A stretch of DNA of 64,000 bases from an uncultured Alphaproteobacteria bacterium (GCA_903857685.1 CAIOFO010000070.1:1-64000); one strand, 5' to 3'; shown: positions 1 through 10,107, counted from the first letter of the stretch. Program-made: numbers and translations. The notes: generated from the letters alone by a model not told the origin.

Positions 1-66
1 CCGGATCAGGTTCAAAGGGATTCGCGGAATTGCGATCTCAGCTCTTTGCGGAGCACCCCTGGGAAA
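1..66 (-). promoter_or_regulatory. TPP (THI-box) riboswitch, truncated by the window edge
   Basis: Read on the minus strand, the segment carries the conserved THI-box blocks in order: GGGGTGC near 59-53, GCTGAGA near 42-36 and CCCTTTGAACCTGATC near 20-5. These are the thiamine-pyrophosphate-binding parts of the aptamer. The last block runs to base 1, so the 3' half of the closing stem and the expression platform lie outside. The controlled gene must be off the left edge, probably a thiamine synthesis or transport gene; the creatininase gene at 106-852 lies upstream of the riboswitch, not under its control. Confidence 0.9.
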
Positions 67-105
67 AACCCAGTTTAGGCCCCGCTGCGCCCCCGCGCAA
101 TCGGC

Positions 106-852
106 TTAACTGGCGGCAAACTGGCGAAATTCCGAAATTACGCCCTTGACCGACAAGGCGACGATTTTCTCGCCCGCCGCGATGCTGGCCTGGCTGGGGT
201 CGGAACCGATGCGGCCATCGGGGAAGCGGCGGCGGTAATCCGCGGCGTCCAGGATCGGGCCATGCGGGGCGATTTTGGGGCTCATGGCGGTGTGGTTCAC
301 CACATCGGGATAGCCGAACCAGGTGACCGAAACTTCGCTGGGGGTGGCGTGGCTGCCCTCGCCCACCGGGAACAATTGGCGGCAAAGATCGGTGACGCCG
401 GGCAATTCCCACCAGTTGCGCAAATGGCAGCGCAAAGGGGGACGGTTGCCGCCGGCGCCGGCAAAGGTGACGCCATGATAAATTTCCGAAAAAGCGGCGG
501 TGATGGTGGCGATGTTGCCGCCATGGCCGTTCAGCCAATAGATGCGCTCAAAACCGTGGCGCGCGAGGCTCTGGGTCCAGTCCAGCATCGCCGCGATCAT
601 GGTGGAAGGCCGAAGCGTGATGGTGCCGGAAAAGTTCATGTGATGCTGCGCCTGGCCGACATTGAAAGTCGGGCCAACCAGAATGCCGCCCTCGTCACCG
701 GCCCGGCGGGAAATGATTTCCGGGCACAGCGCATCGGTGCCGAGCAGCCCGTTGGGGCCATGCTGTTCGGTCGAGCCGATGGGAATCAGGATCGCCTTGG
801 ACTTGGCCAGATAGGTTTCCACTTCCGGCCAGGTGGAGAGTTGCAACTGCAT
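106..852 (-). CDS. creatininase-family amidohydrolase
   Basis: This 248-residue metal-dependent hydrolase belongs to the creatininase/creatinine amidohydrolase family, which acts on cyclic or formyl amides in the cytoplasm. The family's metal ligands can be seen: Glu29 and His31 in GSTEQHGP, Asp40 in GTDA, His110 in the NGHGGN motif and Glu173 in HATPSEVS. Length is normal for the family. Its ATG overlaps the stop of the upstream gene as TGATG, so the two are probably translated together. The family also includes deformylases and sugar-lactam hydrolases, so the substrate cannot be named. Confidence 0.85.
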   Translation of the reverse strand: MQLQLSTWPEVETYLAKSKAILIPIGSTEQHGPNGLLGTDALCPEIISRRAGDEGGILVGPTFNVGQAQHHMNFSGTITLRPSTMIAAMLDWTQSLARHGFERIYWLNGHGGNIATITAAFSEIYHGVTFAGAGGNRPPLRCHLRNWWELPGVTDLCRQLFPVGEGSHATPSEVSVTWFGYPDVVNHTAMSPKIAPHGPILDAADYRRRFPDGRIGSDPSQASIAAGEKIVALSVKGVISEFRQFAAS

Positions 853-1409
853 CAGAGCAGGCCCTCGAGTTTGAACAGGGCCTTTTTCCAGGCGGCGCGT
901 TCCTTTTCAACTATGGCGGCATCGGCCAGCTTGCCGCTGTCTATGGCGATCTGCGCCTTTTGTCCCTTGGCGTAAAATCCGATGGAGAGGCGGCCGGCGC
1001 CGTTCCACTTGCCGCGCCAATATTTGTCCCTGGTGCGGGAGGTTTCCTCGAACTTGCCCCTGGGAAACCAGCCTCCCTTGGTCGCGGTCATGAACAGGCG
1101 CGAGAGCGGCGCATCAAACACCCGAGTGACGCTGACGGAAAATTCGCCATCGCATTTTTGATTGGCGGCGCGGATGCCACGCGCCCGTTCATAGCTCACG
1201 GACACCATTTGGCCGTGCCAGTCGCCGAGGCCCATCTTGCCGGTGAGCAAAAGGGCGATCGCCTTGTGATCCAGTTTGGCGGCGCCGGCCTTGTCCAGCG
1301 CGGCAAACCAGGCCTCCCAGCCCTTGCCGGTCTTCGCCGTGATGGCGGTATCGCTCATCATGGGGGCCGCGGGCCGCGACTTTGGCGCCGCTTGCCGATT
1401 TTGCGACAT
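852..1409 (-). CDS. SRPBCC (AHSA1-like)-type conserved protein
   Basis: A 185-residue cytoplasmic protein. Residues about 27-85 contain the pattern [17 protein letters not shown] followed by a segment ending in [12 protein letters not shown]. As I recall, this is the hallmark N-terminal module of proteins annotated as DUF4287/SRPBCC in soil bacteria. From about residue 90 ([17 protein letters not shown]) it resembles the first strand of an AHSA1/START-like ligand-binding fold. Function is unknown. It is the first gene of a two-gene unit with the creatininase-family gene and is divergent from acs. An internal Met pair at residues 17-18 is an alternative start. Confidence 0.65.
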   Translation of the reverse strand: MSQNRQAAPKSRPAAPMMSDTAITAKTGKGWEAWFAALDKAGAAKLDHKAIALLLTGKMGLGDWHGQMVSVSYERARGIRAANQKCDGEFSVSVTRVFDAPLSRLFMTATKGGWFPRGKFEETSRTRDKYWRGKWNGAGRLSIGFYAKGQKAQIAIDSGKLADAAIVEKERAAWKKALFKLEGLL

Positions 1410-1466
1410 GCCGTAATCTCCAAATTCGCAGCCAGCCTAGACCAGGCGCAGACAAAGGGGAACGTC

Positions 1467-3401
1467 ATGAATGACCTGGTCATTCCGGTACCGGACGCGT
1501 GGAAAAAGCGCGCTTTTATGACCATGGCGCAATATGAAGCGGCCTATGCAGAATCGGTGCGCGATCCCGACGGCTACTGGCGCAAGGAGGCGGCGCGGCT
1601 GGACTGGATGAGGCCCTTCACCAAGGTCGGCGACTGGTCCTATGACCCGGACAATCTACATATCAAATGGTTCGAGGACGGCGGCCTGAATGTGGCGGCC
1701 AATTGCGTGGACCGGCACCTGGCCAAGCGGGGCGGCCAGACGGCTATCATCTGGGAGGGCGATAATCCGGCCGAGAGCAAGCACATAACCTATGCCGAAC
1801 TTCACGTGGAAGTCTGCCGCTTCGCCAATGTGCTGAAGGCGCGCGGCGTCAAGAAGGGCGACCGCGTCACAATCTACCTGCCGATGATCCCGGAAGCCGC
1901 CTTTGCCATGCTGGCCTGCGCCCGCATCGGCGCGGTGCATTCCGTGGTGTTCGGCGGCTTTTCACCCGACAGCGTGGCCGGACGCATCCAGGATTGCGAT
2001 TCCAGGATCGTGATTACCGCAGACGAAGGCCTGCGCGGCGGCAAGGCGGTCGCGCTGAAGAAGAATGTGGATGAGGCGCTGGAAAAATGCCCTGGCGTCA
2101 AGGATGTGATCGTGGTCAGGCGCACCGGCGGCGCGGTGACGATGAAGGAAGGCCGCGACCGCTGGTATCACGATGAGGCCGCGCAGGTGAGCGGCGTTTG
2201 CCCGGCCAAGGCGATGAATGCGGAAGACCCGCTGTTCATACTTTATACATCGGGCTCGACCGGAAAGCCCAAGGGCGTGCTGCACACATCCGGCGGCTAT
2301 CTGCTGTGGGCGGCCTGGACGCATCATTATGTGTTCGACTACCACGAGGGCGAGGTCTTCTGGTGCACCGCCGATGTCGGTTGGGTCACCGGCCACAGCT
2401 ATATCCTGTATGGTCCGCTGGCCAACGGCGCGACCACCGTGATGTTCGAGGGCGTGCCGAATTATCCCACCAGCTCGCGCTTCTGGGAGGTGATCGACAA
2501 GCACAAGGTCAACACCTTTTACACCGCGCCCACCGCGATCCGCGCCCTGATGCGCGAAGGTGACGGGCCGGTGACAAAAACCAGCCGCGCCAGCTTGCGC
2601 CTGCTGGGCTCGGTGGGAGAACCGATCAATCCGGAAGCCTGGAGCTGGTATCATCGCGTGGTGGGCGACGGGCGCTGTCCGATCCTGGATACCTGGTGGC
2701 AGACCGAAACCGGCGGCCATCTGATCACCGCCCTGCCCGGCGCCACCGCTCTCAAGCCCGGTTCCGCAACCTTGCCGCTGCCCGGCGTCGTGCCGCAGAT
2801 CGTGGATGCCGACGGCGCGGTCCTGGAAGGAGCGGTGACGGGCAATCTGGTGATTGCGCGCAGCTGGCCGGGACAGATGCGCACAGTCTATGGCGATCAC
2901 CAGCGTTTCATCGATACCTATTTCAAGACCTATCGAGGCAAGTACTTTACCGGCGATGGCTGCCGGCGCGACGAGGACGGCTATTACTGGATCACCGGCC
3001 GGGTGGACGACGTGATCAATGTTTCGGGCCATCGCATGGGCACGGCGGAGGTGGAAAGCGCGCTGGTGGGCCACCCGCATGTCGCCGAGGCGGCGGTAGT
3101 GGGCTATCCCCACGACATCAAGGGCCAGGGCATATACGCCTATGTCACGCTTAAGGCAGGCGTGGCGGCCCATGACGGGCTGGCGCAGGAACTGAAACAG
3201 CATGTCGGCCATGAGATCGGGCCGATCGCCCGGCCCGATGTGATCCAGTTCGCGCCCGGCCTGCCCAAGACACGCTCGGGCAAGATCATGCGGCGGATAT
3301 TGCGCAAGATCGCCGAGGGCGAACTCGGCAGCCTGGGCGATACCTCGACGCTGGCCGATCCGTCGGTGGTGGACGACCTGATCAAGAACGCCAAGAAGTA
3401 G
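1467..3401 (+). CDS. acs: acetyl-CoA synthetase (AMP-forming)
   Basis: This 644-residue enzyme converts acetate, CoA and ATP to acetyl-CoA via acetyl-AMP. The adenylate-forming signature [11 protein letters not shown] lies at about residues 260-270, followed by the acetyl-CoA-synthetase-typical [19 protein letters not shown]. The C-terminal lid has RSGKIMRR with Lys606, the catalytic lysine that is regulated by reversible acetylation in this family. The start was placed at the ATG preceded by AGGGG (1456-1460) rather than at the longer upstream open frame, because MNDLVIPVP matches the length and N-terminus of Acs. A propionyl-CoA synthetase is less likely given the sequence context around the acyl pocket. 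Confidence 0.95.
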   Translation: MNDLVIPVPDAWKKRAFMTMAQYEAAYAESVRDPDGYWRKEAARLDWMRPFTKVGDWSYDPDNLHIKWFEDGGLNVAANCVDRHLAKRGGQTAIIWEGDNPAESKHITYAELHVEVCRFANVLKARGVKKGDRVTIYLPMIPEAAFAMLACARIGAVHSVVFGGFSPDSVAGRIQDCDSRIVITADEGLRGGKAVALKKNVDEALEKCPGVKDVIVVRRTGGAVTMKEGRDRWYHDEAAQVSGVCPAKAMNAEDPLFILYTSGSTGKPKGVLHTSGGYLLWAAWTHHYVFDYHEGEVFWCTADVGWVTGHSYILYGPLANGATTVMFEGVPNYPTSSRFWEVIDKHKVNTFYTAPTAIRALMREGDGPVTKTSRASLRLLGSVGEPINPEAWSWYHRVVGDGRCPILDTWWQTETGGHLITALPGATALKPGSATLPLPGVVPQIVDADGAVLEGAVTGNLVIARSWPGQMRTVYGDHQRFIDTYFKTYRGKYFTGDGCRRDEDGYYWITGRVDDVINVSGHRMGTAEVESALVGHPHVAEAAVVGYPHDIKGQGIYAYVTLKAGVAAHDGLAQELKQHVGHEIGPIARPDVIQFAPGLPKTRSGKIMRRILRKIAEGELGSLGDTSTLADPSVVDDLIKNAKK

Positions 3402-3557
3402 ATGCTGGTATTTTTCTGGGTGCTGGCGTCGATGGGCGTGGCCTATTGGGCCAAGATCAACGCGCGCAACCCCGCGCTGTGGTTTGCGATCGCCGTGCTG
3501 CTGTCGCCGCTTGTGGGGTCCATCGCGCTGATGGTGATGGACCGCCAGCGGCGCTGA
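3402..3557 (+). CDS. small two-helix membrane protein
   Basis: This 51-residue reading frame starts on the base after the acs stop codon (TAG-ATG) and is probably translated by readthrough of terminating ribosomes; only a weak AAGAAG lies upstream. The product has two hydrophobic segments (residues 3-17 and 27-45) separated by a short basic loop (KINARN) and ends in DRQRR. It resembles the many short uncharacterised inner-membrane proteins of proteobacteria with a W/G-rich second helix. No function can be assigned. Confidence 0.6.
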   Translation: MLVFFWVLASMGVAYWAKINARNPALWFAIAVLLSPLVGSIALMVMDRQRR

Positions 3558-3560
3558 ACG

Positions 3561-3728
3561 CTAGTGCTTGACGGTGACGTTGATTGCGGGCGCGGCCGGA
3601 TGCCCGCCGCTCTTGAAATTGTCCCACATGAAGAAGCCGACAATGGCTATGCCGACCATGACGGCGCCGACCAGGAAAGCCAGAAAGACGCTGCCGCCGT
3701 TGCCGCCACCGGAATTTTCGATGATCAT
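3561..3728 (-). CDS. small single-pass membrane protein
   Basis: A 55-residue product starting MIIENSGGGNGGS with one long transmembrane helix (about residues 15-37) and a short Gly/Pro-rich tail. The ATG at 3728 is chosen over the longer frame because AGGGAG lies six bases before it. Glycine-rich N-termini followed by one helix are common among short conserved alphaproteobacterial membrane proteins of unknown role. It ends three bases from the convergent small gene after acs. Confidence 0.6.
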   Translation of the reverse strand: MIIENSGGGNGGSVFLAFLVGAVMVGIAIVGFFMWDNFKSGGHPAAPAINVTVKH

Positions 3729-3781
3729 GGAATTCTCCCTGTATCTCTGCACCAGAACGGGCAGACGCGGGAATGGTTCCA

Positions 3782-4078
3782 TCAGCGGGCTGTCAGCGCG
3801 GCATAGCCGTCCATGGCGGTGGCCAGGTCGATGTCCTTTTGCGTCACACCGCCGGCGTCATGAGTCGCCAGGGTGACGTCCACCTTGTTATAGACATTGA
3901 ACCATTCGGGATGATGATCCATTTTCGCCGCCAGCAGCGCCGTGCGGGTCATGAAGGCGAAGGCGGCGTCGAAATCCACGAACTGGAACTTGCGGCTGAT
4001 GGCCTCCCTGTCTTTGGCCAGTTGCCAGTCGGGCAGCCTCTTCAAGGCGGCCTTCAGTTCCTCAATCGTCAGCTTCAT
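3782..4078 (-). CDS. phhB: 4a-hydroxytetrahydrobiopterin dehydratase (PCD)
   Basis: A 98-residue pterin-4a-carbinolamine dehydratase, the enzyme that dehydrates the carbinolamine form of the pterin cofactor after aromatic amino-acid hydroxylation. The active-site pattern is complete: MDHHPEW with His55 and His56, then THD with His73 and Asp74. GGAGGG sits five bases before the ATG at 4078, which decides the start; the gene therefore overlaps the end of thpR by 17 bases. No phenylalanine hydroxylase is present in the window, so its partner is unknown here. Confidence 0.9.
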   Translation of the reverse strand: MKLTIEELKAALKRLPDWQLAKDREAISRKFQFVDFDAAFAFMTRTALLAAKMDHHPEWFNVYNKVDVTLATHDAGGVTQKDIDLATAMDGYAALTAR

Positions 4079-4613
4079 AAAAACCCTCCAAGGGATAATC
4101 CTGCTCCATACGATAGATTCTGCCATCGCTGGTCAGCTTGCTGGAATAGAGCTGAAACGCGTGAGCCGTGAATTCGGGACTGGTATAAAGCGCGTGATGG
4201 GTCAGCCATTCCAGCGCTTTGTCCCCCTGCGGATGGCGCAGGCGGGCCAAGGTCACATGCGGGGAGAATTTGTGGGCGTCCTGCGGTTGGCCGACGCGAC
4301 GTATGGCGCTGTCCACCTTGCGCTGCAAATGTTCAAGCGCTTCGTTTCTGCGCACGCCTGCCCAAAGGGAATGGATCTGCTTGCCGCCGAACTGGCCCAC
4401 GGCATGAAGCTGCATTTCGAACGCCGGGGCATGGATGCCCGCCAGCGCCTCGTCCAGCAGAATGGCGGTCTGGTTGTCCACCTCGCCGATGAAACGCAGG
4501 GTGAGATGGAGCTGGCCGCTTGTCTGCCAGCGGGCGCCCGGCACACCGCCCTGAATCAGCAGCAGGGATTGCGCCACGGCATCCGGCAGCGGCAACGCCA
4601 CAAAAAGTCTCAT
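4062..4613 (-). CDS. thpR: RNA 2',3'-cyclic phosphodiesterase
   Basis: A 183-residue member of the 2H phosphoesterase superfamily (formerly 2'-5' RNA ligase, LigT). Both catalytic HxTx motifs are present, HLTL at residues 36-39 and HVTL at 119-122, with the usual spacing. The family hydrolyses 2',3'-cyclic phosphate RNA ends; its physiological substrate is unsettled. The ATG overlaps the stop of murJ (ATGA), so it is translationally coupled in a murJ-thpR-phhB run. Confidence 0.9.
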   Translation of the reverse strand: MRLFVALPLPDAVAQSLLLIQGGVPGARWQTSGQLHLTLRFIGEVDNQTAILLDEALAGIHAPAFEMQLHAVGQFGGKQIHSLWAGVRRNEALEHLQRKVDSAIRRVGQPQDAHKFSPHVTLARLRHPQGDKALEWLTHHALYTSPEFTAHAFQLYSSKLTSDGRIYRMEQDYPLEGFYEADD

Positions 4614-6136
4614 CGGGCAAATTTACCCAGCGGCAGCGCGCGGCGGAAGATCCATACAACCATGCTGTAGGCGATGATGCCCAGCAGCATGGCGCCCGCC
4701 AGTGCCGCGACATCGCTGAAGCGTCCCGGCAGCAGCGGCGCGGCGATCCAGGCGCCAAACCAGGCCGCCGCACCGGTGGCGATGGCGGCGATCAGCACGG
4801 GCGGCAGGGACTTCACAAAGGCTTTTTCGATGGCCAGCAGCGCCCGGCTGTGACCGAACCAGGTCAGCAGGGCGACATTGATCCATGCGCCCAAGGCCGT
4901 GCCCAGCGCCAGACCGGCGACGCCCAGATGCAGGCCCCAGACGAAAATCATTTTCAGCACGATGTTGCTGACCAGCGCCGTCACCGTGGCGCGGGCCGGG
5001 GTCATGGTGTCGTGCCGGGCATAGAAGGTGGCCTGGACAATCCGAAGCATCGCCATGGCGGGAAGGCCCGCGCCATAGGCGGCCAGCGCCAGCGCCGCCA
5101 GCCCCGCCGCACCAGCATTGAAGGCGCCATGCACGAACACCGCGCGCATGATGGTGCCGGGTATGGCAAGAAACACCGCCGCGAAAGGCAGAGTGAGGAG
5201 CAGGCTGGTCGCGGCCGAGCGGTTCTGCGCCGCGGCTGAGCCTGTCTTGTCGCCACGCGCCAGCCGCGCCGACATTTCCGGCAACAGCACGGTGCCCAGC
5301 GCGATGCCCAGCACGCCCAGCGGCAACTGATTGATGCGGTCGGCATAATAAAGCGCCGTGCGGCTGCCCACCGGCAAATAACTGGCCAGGATCGTGTCGA
5401 TGAAAGGCGCAATCACGATGCTCGCCGCACCGAAAGTGACCGCGCCAAGGGCGATGAAGAATTCGCGTATCTCGGGCGTCCAGCGCGGCAGGGCAACGCG
5501 CAGCCAAAGTCCTTCACGCCCGGCGGCCCACAAGATAAAGACCAATTGCGCCACACCGCCCAGGAGGACGCCCCAGGCCGCCGCGTAGGCGGCGTTGGGA
5601 AACCAGTGCCAGCAAACCAGGGTGGCGATCATGGAAAGATTGAGCAGGTTGGACCAGGCGGCGGCGGCCCAGAACTTCTCGATGGCATTGAGCATGGCGG
5701 AGAGCTGCACCGCCACCAGCGTCAGGATCAGATAGGGGAACGTGACGCGCGCCAGGCTGACGGTCAGGGCGAATTGGGCAGGATTGCCCTTAAAGCCGCC
5801 GGCAATCAGGCCGATAATTGCGGGCATGAAGATCATCGCCAGGACCAGCAGCACGATCTGGGCCGCCATCTGCCAGGCGAACACGCCATTGGCGAATTTT
5901 GCCGCCGCCGCATGCTCGCCCCTGGCGTGCAGCGCCGCATAGCGCGGCAGGAAGGCGGGGTTGATGGTGCCTTCGCCGAAGATGGCGCGAAAATAATTGG
6001 GAAAGAGAAAGGCGACGAAAAAGGCATCCGACAGGATGCCGGCCCCGATGGTCCATGCCAAAAGGGCGTCGCGGGCAAATCCCGTTATGCGCGACAGCAG
6101 GGTGAAGCCGCTGACCGAAAGGAGGCGCTTGAACAT
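4610..6136 (-). CDS. murJ: lipid II flippase MurJ (MviN)
   Basis: A 508-residue polytopic inner-membrane protein of the MOP exporter superfamily, predicted to flip lipid II across the membrane for peptidoglycan synthesis. The N-terminus, with LLSRITGFARD and then FRAIFGEGTINPAFLP, is characteristic of MurJ. Hydrophobic segments continue along the whole length, consistent with about 14 helices. It overlaps tesA upstream by one base (TAATG) and thpR downstream by four bases. Essential in most bacteria. Confidence 0.95.
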   Translation of the reverse strand: MFKRLLSVSGFTLLSRITGFARDALLAWTIGAGILSDAFFVAFLFPNYFRAIFGEGTINPAFLPRYAALHARGEHAAAAKFANGVFAWQMAAQIVLLVLAMIFMPAIIGLIAGGFKGNPAQFALTVSLARVTFPYLILTLVAVQLSAMLNAIEKFWAAAAWSNLLNLSMIATLVCWHWFPNAAYAAAWGVLLGGVAQLVFILWAAGREGLWLRVALPRWTPEIREFFIALGAVTFGAASIVIAPFIDTILASYLPVGSRTALYYADRINQLPLGVLGIALGTVLLPEMSARLARGDKTGSAAAQNRSAATSLLLTLPFAAVFLAIPGTIMRAVFVHGAFNAGAAGLAALALAAYGAGLPAMAMLRIVQATFYARHDTMTPARATVTALVSNIVLKMIFVWGLHLGVAGLALGTALGAWINVALLTWFGHSRALLAIEKAFVKSLPPVLIAAIATGAAAWFGAWIAAPLLPGRFSDVAALAGAMLLGIIAYSMVVWIFRRALPLGKFAR

Positions 6137-6777
6137 TACTCTGTTTTCCCCGGTGAAGCAGGCACCTGGCCCAGCATCTTTTTCACATAAGGCAGCATTC
6201 GGGCGACGATGATTTTGACCCCGGCGGGATTGGGATGCATGCCGTCGGCCTGGTTGAGCTTCGGATTCATCGCCACCCCGTCCAGCCAGAAAGGATAGAA
6301 GACGACTTTGTAATCCTTGGCCAGGCGCGGATAGATGGCGTCGAACTGCCGGACATAATCGGCACCCAGATTGCGCTGCGCCATCATGCCGACCAGCAGC
6401 ACCGCGACATGATCCTTTTGCAAGGCTGAAAGAATCGCGCGGAGATTTTTTTCCGTGACGTCCGGCGGAACGCCGCGCAGCATGTCGTTGGAACCGAGTT
6501 CGATGATCGCCGCCTCGGGATGATCGGCCAGCGACCAGTCCAGCCGCGACAGGCCGCCCGACGAGGTGTCGCCGGAGACCCCGGCATTTTCCACCATTGC
6601 GTCAACGCCCGACGCTTTCAGGGCGGCCTGGAGCTGGACGGGGAATTCTGTGCCCGGCGGCAGGCCATAGCCTTGCGTCAGGCTGCTGCCGAGGGCGAGT
6701 ATGTGGACGGGTTTGGCAATGGCCGGGCCCGCCAACATCAAAACGGCGACCAGGGCAAGCTTGAAACGCAACGTCAT
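6136..6777 (-). CDS. tesA: TesA-like GDSL/SGNH esterase (periplasmic)
   Basis: A 213-residue secreted SGNH hydrolase (arylesterase, thioesterase I, lysophospholipase type). Residues 1-21 form a signal peptide ending AIA. The nucleophile block reads GSSLTQGYG, so the usual GDSL Asp is replaced by Ser while Ser32 is retained. The Gly block (GVSGDTSSGG), the Asn block (GSND) and the C-terminal DGMHPN with the catalytic Asp and His follow. It is divergent from the YbbA/YbbP-type transporter, the same arrangement as tesA-ybbA-ybbP in Escherichia coli. Confidence 0.88.
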   Translation of the reverse strand: MTLRFKLALVAVLMLAGPAIAKPVHILALGSSLTQGYGLPPGTEFPVQLQAALKASGVDAMVENAGVSGDTSSGGLSRLDWSLADHPEAAIIELGSNDMLRGVPPDVTEKNLRAILSALQKDHVAVLLVGMMAQRNLGADYVRQFDAIYPRLAKDYKVVFYPFWLDGVAMNPKLNQADGMHPNPAGVKIIVARMLPYVKKMLGQVPASPGKTE

Positions 6778-6814
6778 GGTCGCCAGTTCTCTTTTCTTCC
6801 GCTAAACGGGTCCA

Positions 6815-7531
6815 ATGCAGAATCCGCAGGTTGCCATCAGCTTATCAGAAGTCCACCTGCAACTGGCCAGCGCCGCCGGGCCGGTCCATATCCTCAATGG
6901 CATCTCGCTGGTGGTCCCGGCCGGCCAAAGCGTGGCGCTGACCGGTCCTTCGGGTTCCGGCAAATCCTCGCTTTTGATGGTGGCGGCCGGGCTGGAACGT
7001 CCCACCAGCGGACGGATCACCGTGGCGGGCACCGACATCACCCGCATGGGCGAGGATGCCGCGGCGCGCTTCCGGCGCGGCCGGGTGGGCATCGTGTTCC
7101 AGGCCTTTCACCTGATTCCGACCATGACGGCGCTGGAAAATGTCGCCGTGCCGCTGGAATTGTCGGGCATTGCCGATGCGTGGGACCGGGCCGCCGCCGA
7201 ACTGAAGGCGGTGGGTTTGGGCGACCGCAGCACACACTATCCCGGGCAATTGTCGGGCGGCGAGCAGCAGCGCGTGGCGCTGGCCCGCGCCCTGGCGCCG
7301 CGCCCGGAGGTGCTGTTCGCCGACGAGCCCACCGGCAATCTCGACAGCGCCAACGGCACGGCCATCGCCGATCTGATGTTCGCGCTCAATGCCGAACGCG
7401 GCGCCACCCTGTTCCTGGTGACGCATGAGGAAAGCCTGGCGCGGCGCTGCCAGCGCGTGGTGCGGCTGCAGAACGGCAAGATCGTCTCGGATGCGTTTTC
7501 CGCTCCCCCTGCGCCGATCGGCTCGGCATGA
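6815..7531 (+). CDS. ABC transporter ATP-binding protein (YbbA-like)
   Basis: A 238-residue ATPase of the LolD/MacB/YbbA group. Walker A is GPSGSGKS, the Q-loop is VFQAFHLIP, the ABC signature LSGGEQQR, Walker B VLFADEPTGNLD, and the H-loop THE. It overlaps the permease gene as ATGA and lies only 37 bases from the start of the divergent tesA. The family powers type VII ABC systems that work on the envelope rather than import solutes; the substrate is unknown. Confidence 0.92.
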   Translation: MQNPQVAISLSEVHLQLASAAGPVHILNGISLVVPAGQSVALTGPSGSGKSSLLMVAAGLERPTSGRITVAGTDITRMGEDAAARFRRGRVGIVFQAFHLIPTMTALENVAVPLELSGIADAWDRAAAELKAVGLGDRSTHYPGQLSGGEQQRVALARALAPRPEVLFADEPTGNLDSANGTAIADLMFALNAERGATLFLVTHEESLARRCQRVVRLQNGKIVSDAFSAPPAPIGSA

Positions 7532-10062
7532 GCAGCTTGAAACGCGCCTGGGTATTCGCGCGGCGCGAGCTGCGCGGCGGCATTCGCGGCTTCCGGATTT
7601 TCTTTCTCTGCCTTTTGCTGGGCACCGCCGCCATCGCCGGTGTCGAATCCCTCAGCGACGCCTTTCTCAGCGGCTTGCGCGACCAGGGCCAGACTTTCCT
7701 GGGCGGCGATGTCGCGGTGCAGCTGGTGCATCGCCCGGCGACAGCGGCGGAGCATGCTTTTCTTGCCCGCACTGGCAGAATTTCCGCCGGCGTTTCGATG
7801 CGCGCCATGGCCTATGCGTTTCGGGGGGGCAGGCAGGCCGAACGCCAGCTGATCGAGCTCAAGGCGGTGGATGCCGCATGGCCGCTGTTCGGCGCACCCA
7901 GCTTCCTGCCGGACCAGAAAACTTCCGATGTCCTTTATTGCGAGGATGACGGCGTTTGCGGCGCGGCGGCGGAGCAGAGTTTGCTGGACCGGCTGCATGT
8001 TCAGCGCGGCGACCTGATCCGCATCGGCGACGCCACCTTGCGCATCATGGCGGTGATCAAAAGCGAGCCCGACCGCATCTCCACCGGCTTTTCGCTGGGA
8101 CCGCATGTGCTGATCGCGGCCAGGGCGCTGGCGGGCACCGGGCTGGTGCGGCCGGACAGCCTGATCGACTATTCCTATCGCGTGGCGTTCAGCCACAATA
8201 CGACGATTGAAGGCTTCAAGGCCGATGCGGCGGCGGCGTTTCCCGATGCCGGCTGGGAAATCCGCGACCGCACCGATGCCGCGCCCGGCATCCGCCGCTT
8301 TGTCGAACAGGTGGCGATGTTCCTGACATTGGTGGGATTGACGGCGCTGGGGGTGGGCGGCGTCGGCGCCAGCGAGGCGGTATCGGCCTTCCTGGACCGC
8401 AAGCGTTTCGACATCGCGATTCTGAAGTCGCTCGGCGCCGACGGCGAACTGGTGTTCCTGGTTTTCTTTTTGCAGGTCATGGCGATTGCCCTGGCCGCCG
8501 TGCTGCTGGGCGCCGTCATCGGCGCCAGCGCGCCTTTCGCCATCGCCTATTTCTACAAGGACAGTTTGCCGATGCCGCCGGAGCTGGGCATTTATCCGGG
8601 GCCGCTGCTGCTGGCGGCGGGATTTGGCTTGCTGTCGGCCATCCTGTTTTCGGTGCCGCCGCTGGGCCGGGCCCAAGCCATCCCGCCCGCCAGCCTGCTG
8701 CGCGAAACCGTGGCGCCGACCAGGACAAGACCCGCGCCCGCCTATTTGATCGCGGCGGGCATCGCGGGTTTGCTGATCGCGGCGCTGATGCTGCTGCTGG
8801 CGCCCTCGCCCATGTTCGCCGCCGAATTCCTGGGCGGAGCGGCGGCGGTGCTGCTGCTGCTGCGGTTGCTGGCGGCCGGCCTGATCAGGGGATTGCGAAA
8901 ATTGCCACGGCCGCATTCACCGCTGCTGCGGCTGGCGCTGGGCGACCTGACAAGGCCGGGCGCCGCCACCGGCGGTGTGATCACCGCGCTGGGGCTGGGC
9001 CTGACCTTGCTCGCCACCGTCACGCTGCTCGACCGTTCCATCGCCTCGGAAGTCAATGACGCGCTGCCCGCCCGCGCGCCCAGTTTCTTTTTCGTGGACA
9101 TCCAGCCCGACCAGGTGGCCAGTTTCGACAAGACCATCGCCAGCTTCCGCAGCCAGAGCGCCTACCAGCGCACCCCGATGATCCGTGGACGGATTACATC
9201 GCTGAACGGCGTGCCGCCGGCGGACGCGAAAATCAGCAGCGATGCCAAATGGGTGGTCAATGGCGACCGCGGCATCACCTATTCCGCCACGCCGCCGCCC
9301 GGCACCATCATCACCAGGGGCGACTGGTGGCCGGAAAATTATTCCGGCCCCACCCTGATTTCGCTCGACCAGGACATCGCCACCGGCACCGGCCTGAAAA
9401 TCGGCGACAGCATCACCCTCAATGTCCTGGGGCGGGAAATCACCGGCCGCATCGCCAATCTGCGCAAGGTGGATTTCACCACCGGCGGGCAGAATTTCGT
9501 GCTGGTGCTGTCGCCCGGACTGATCGACAAGGCGCCGCACAGTTTCATGGCGACGGTTCGGGTGGAAGGCGGCGAGGAGAACGCCATGTATAACCGCATC
9601 ACCGACCTGTATCCGGGCATCTCCACCGTGCGGGTGAAGGACGCCATCGCCCAGGTGGACACGCTGCTACAGCAACTGGCGGCGGGCATCGGCGCCGCCA
9701 GCCTGGTCACGATATTGGCGGGGCTGCTGGTGCTGGCGGGCACCATCGCGGCGGGGGCGCGCACAAGGCTTTACGACGCCACGGTGCTGAAAGTCGTGGG
9801 CGCGACGCGAGCCCAGATTGCCCTGGTCTATATCGCCGAATATGGGTTTCTGGGCGTGGCCACCGGCATCATCGCGCTGGGGGCTGGCAGCTTGGCTGCC
9901 GCCATCGCGGCCCGGCAAATCCTCAAGATCAGCTTTGTCTTTGACGGCAATGCCGCCTTGATGACCGTGGCGGGCGGCGGCGCGGCAGCCTTGCTGTTTG
10001 GCCTTTTGGGGGCGCTGGCGGCGCTGCGGGCCCGGCCGGCAGCGCGGCTGCGTAATGGCTGA
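7528..10062 (+). CDS. FtsX-family ABC permease (YbbP-like)
   Basis: An 844-residue membrane protein of the FtsX/MacB permease superfamily. An N-terminal helix (about residues 22-40) is followed by a large periplasmic region. A central block of helices follows (about residues 260-460), then a second periplasmic domain and a final helix block (about 720-840) that carries the ATLLKVVGATR-like coupling segment characteristic of FtsX repeats. Two FtsX domains in one chain and pairing with a YbbA-type ATPase match YbbP. It probably extracts or reorganises an envelope lipid or lipoprotein. Confidence 0.9.
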   Translation: MSSLKRAWVFARRELRGGIRGFRIFFLCLLLGTAAIAGVESLSDAFLSGLRDQGQTFLGGDVAVQLVHRPATAAEHAFLARTGRISAGVSMRAMAYAFRGGRQAERQLIELKAVDAAWPLFGAPSFLPDQKTSDVLYCEDDGVCGAAAEQSLLDRLHVQRGDLIRIGDATLRIMAVIKSEPDRISTGFSLGPHVLIAARALAGTGLVRPDSLIDYSYRVAFSHNTTIEGFKADAAAAFPDAGWEIRDRTDAAPGIRRFVEQVAMFLTLVGLTALGVGGVGASEAVSAFLDRKRFDIAILKSLGADGELVFLVFFLQVMAIALAAVLLGAVIGASAPFAIAYFYKDSLPMPPELGIYPGPLLLAAGFGLLSAILFSVPPLGRAQAIPPASLLRETVAPTRTRPAPAYLIAAGIAGLLIAALMLLLAPSPMFAAEFLGGAAAVLLLLRLLAAGLIRGLRKLPRPHSPLLRLALGDLTRPGAATGGVITALGLGLTLLATVTLLDRSIASEVNDALPARAPSFFFVDIQPDQVASFDKTIASFRSQSAYQRTPMIRGRITSLNGVPPADAKISSDAKWVVNGDRGITYSATPPPGTIITRGDWWPENYSGPTLISLDQDIATGTGLKIGDSITLNVLGREITGRIANLRKVDFTTGGQNFVLVLSPGLIDKAPHSFMATVRVEGGEENAMYNRITDLYPGISTVRVKDAIAQVDTLLQQLAAGIGAASLVTILAGLLVLAGTIAAGARTRLYDATVLKVVGATRAQIALVYIAEYGFLGVATGIIALGAGSLAAAIAARQILKISFVFDGNAALMTVAGGGAAALLFGLLGALAALRARPAARLRNG

Positions 10063-10107
10063 GATGAGCATAAGTTAATCATCTGAAATCAATGGCCTAA
10101 TCGGGCC

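Noticed and set aside
7237-8916. 559-residue open frame antisense to the YbbP-type permease
   Set aside because: Gln/Arg-rich shadow frame; the plus-strand ABC ATPase and permease are certain.
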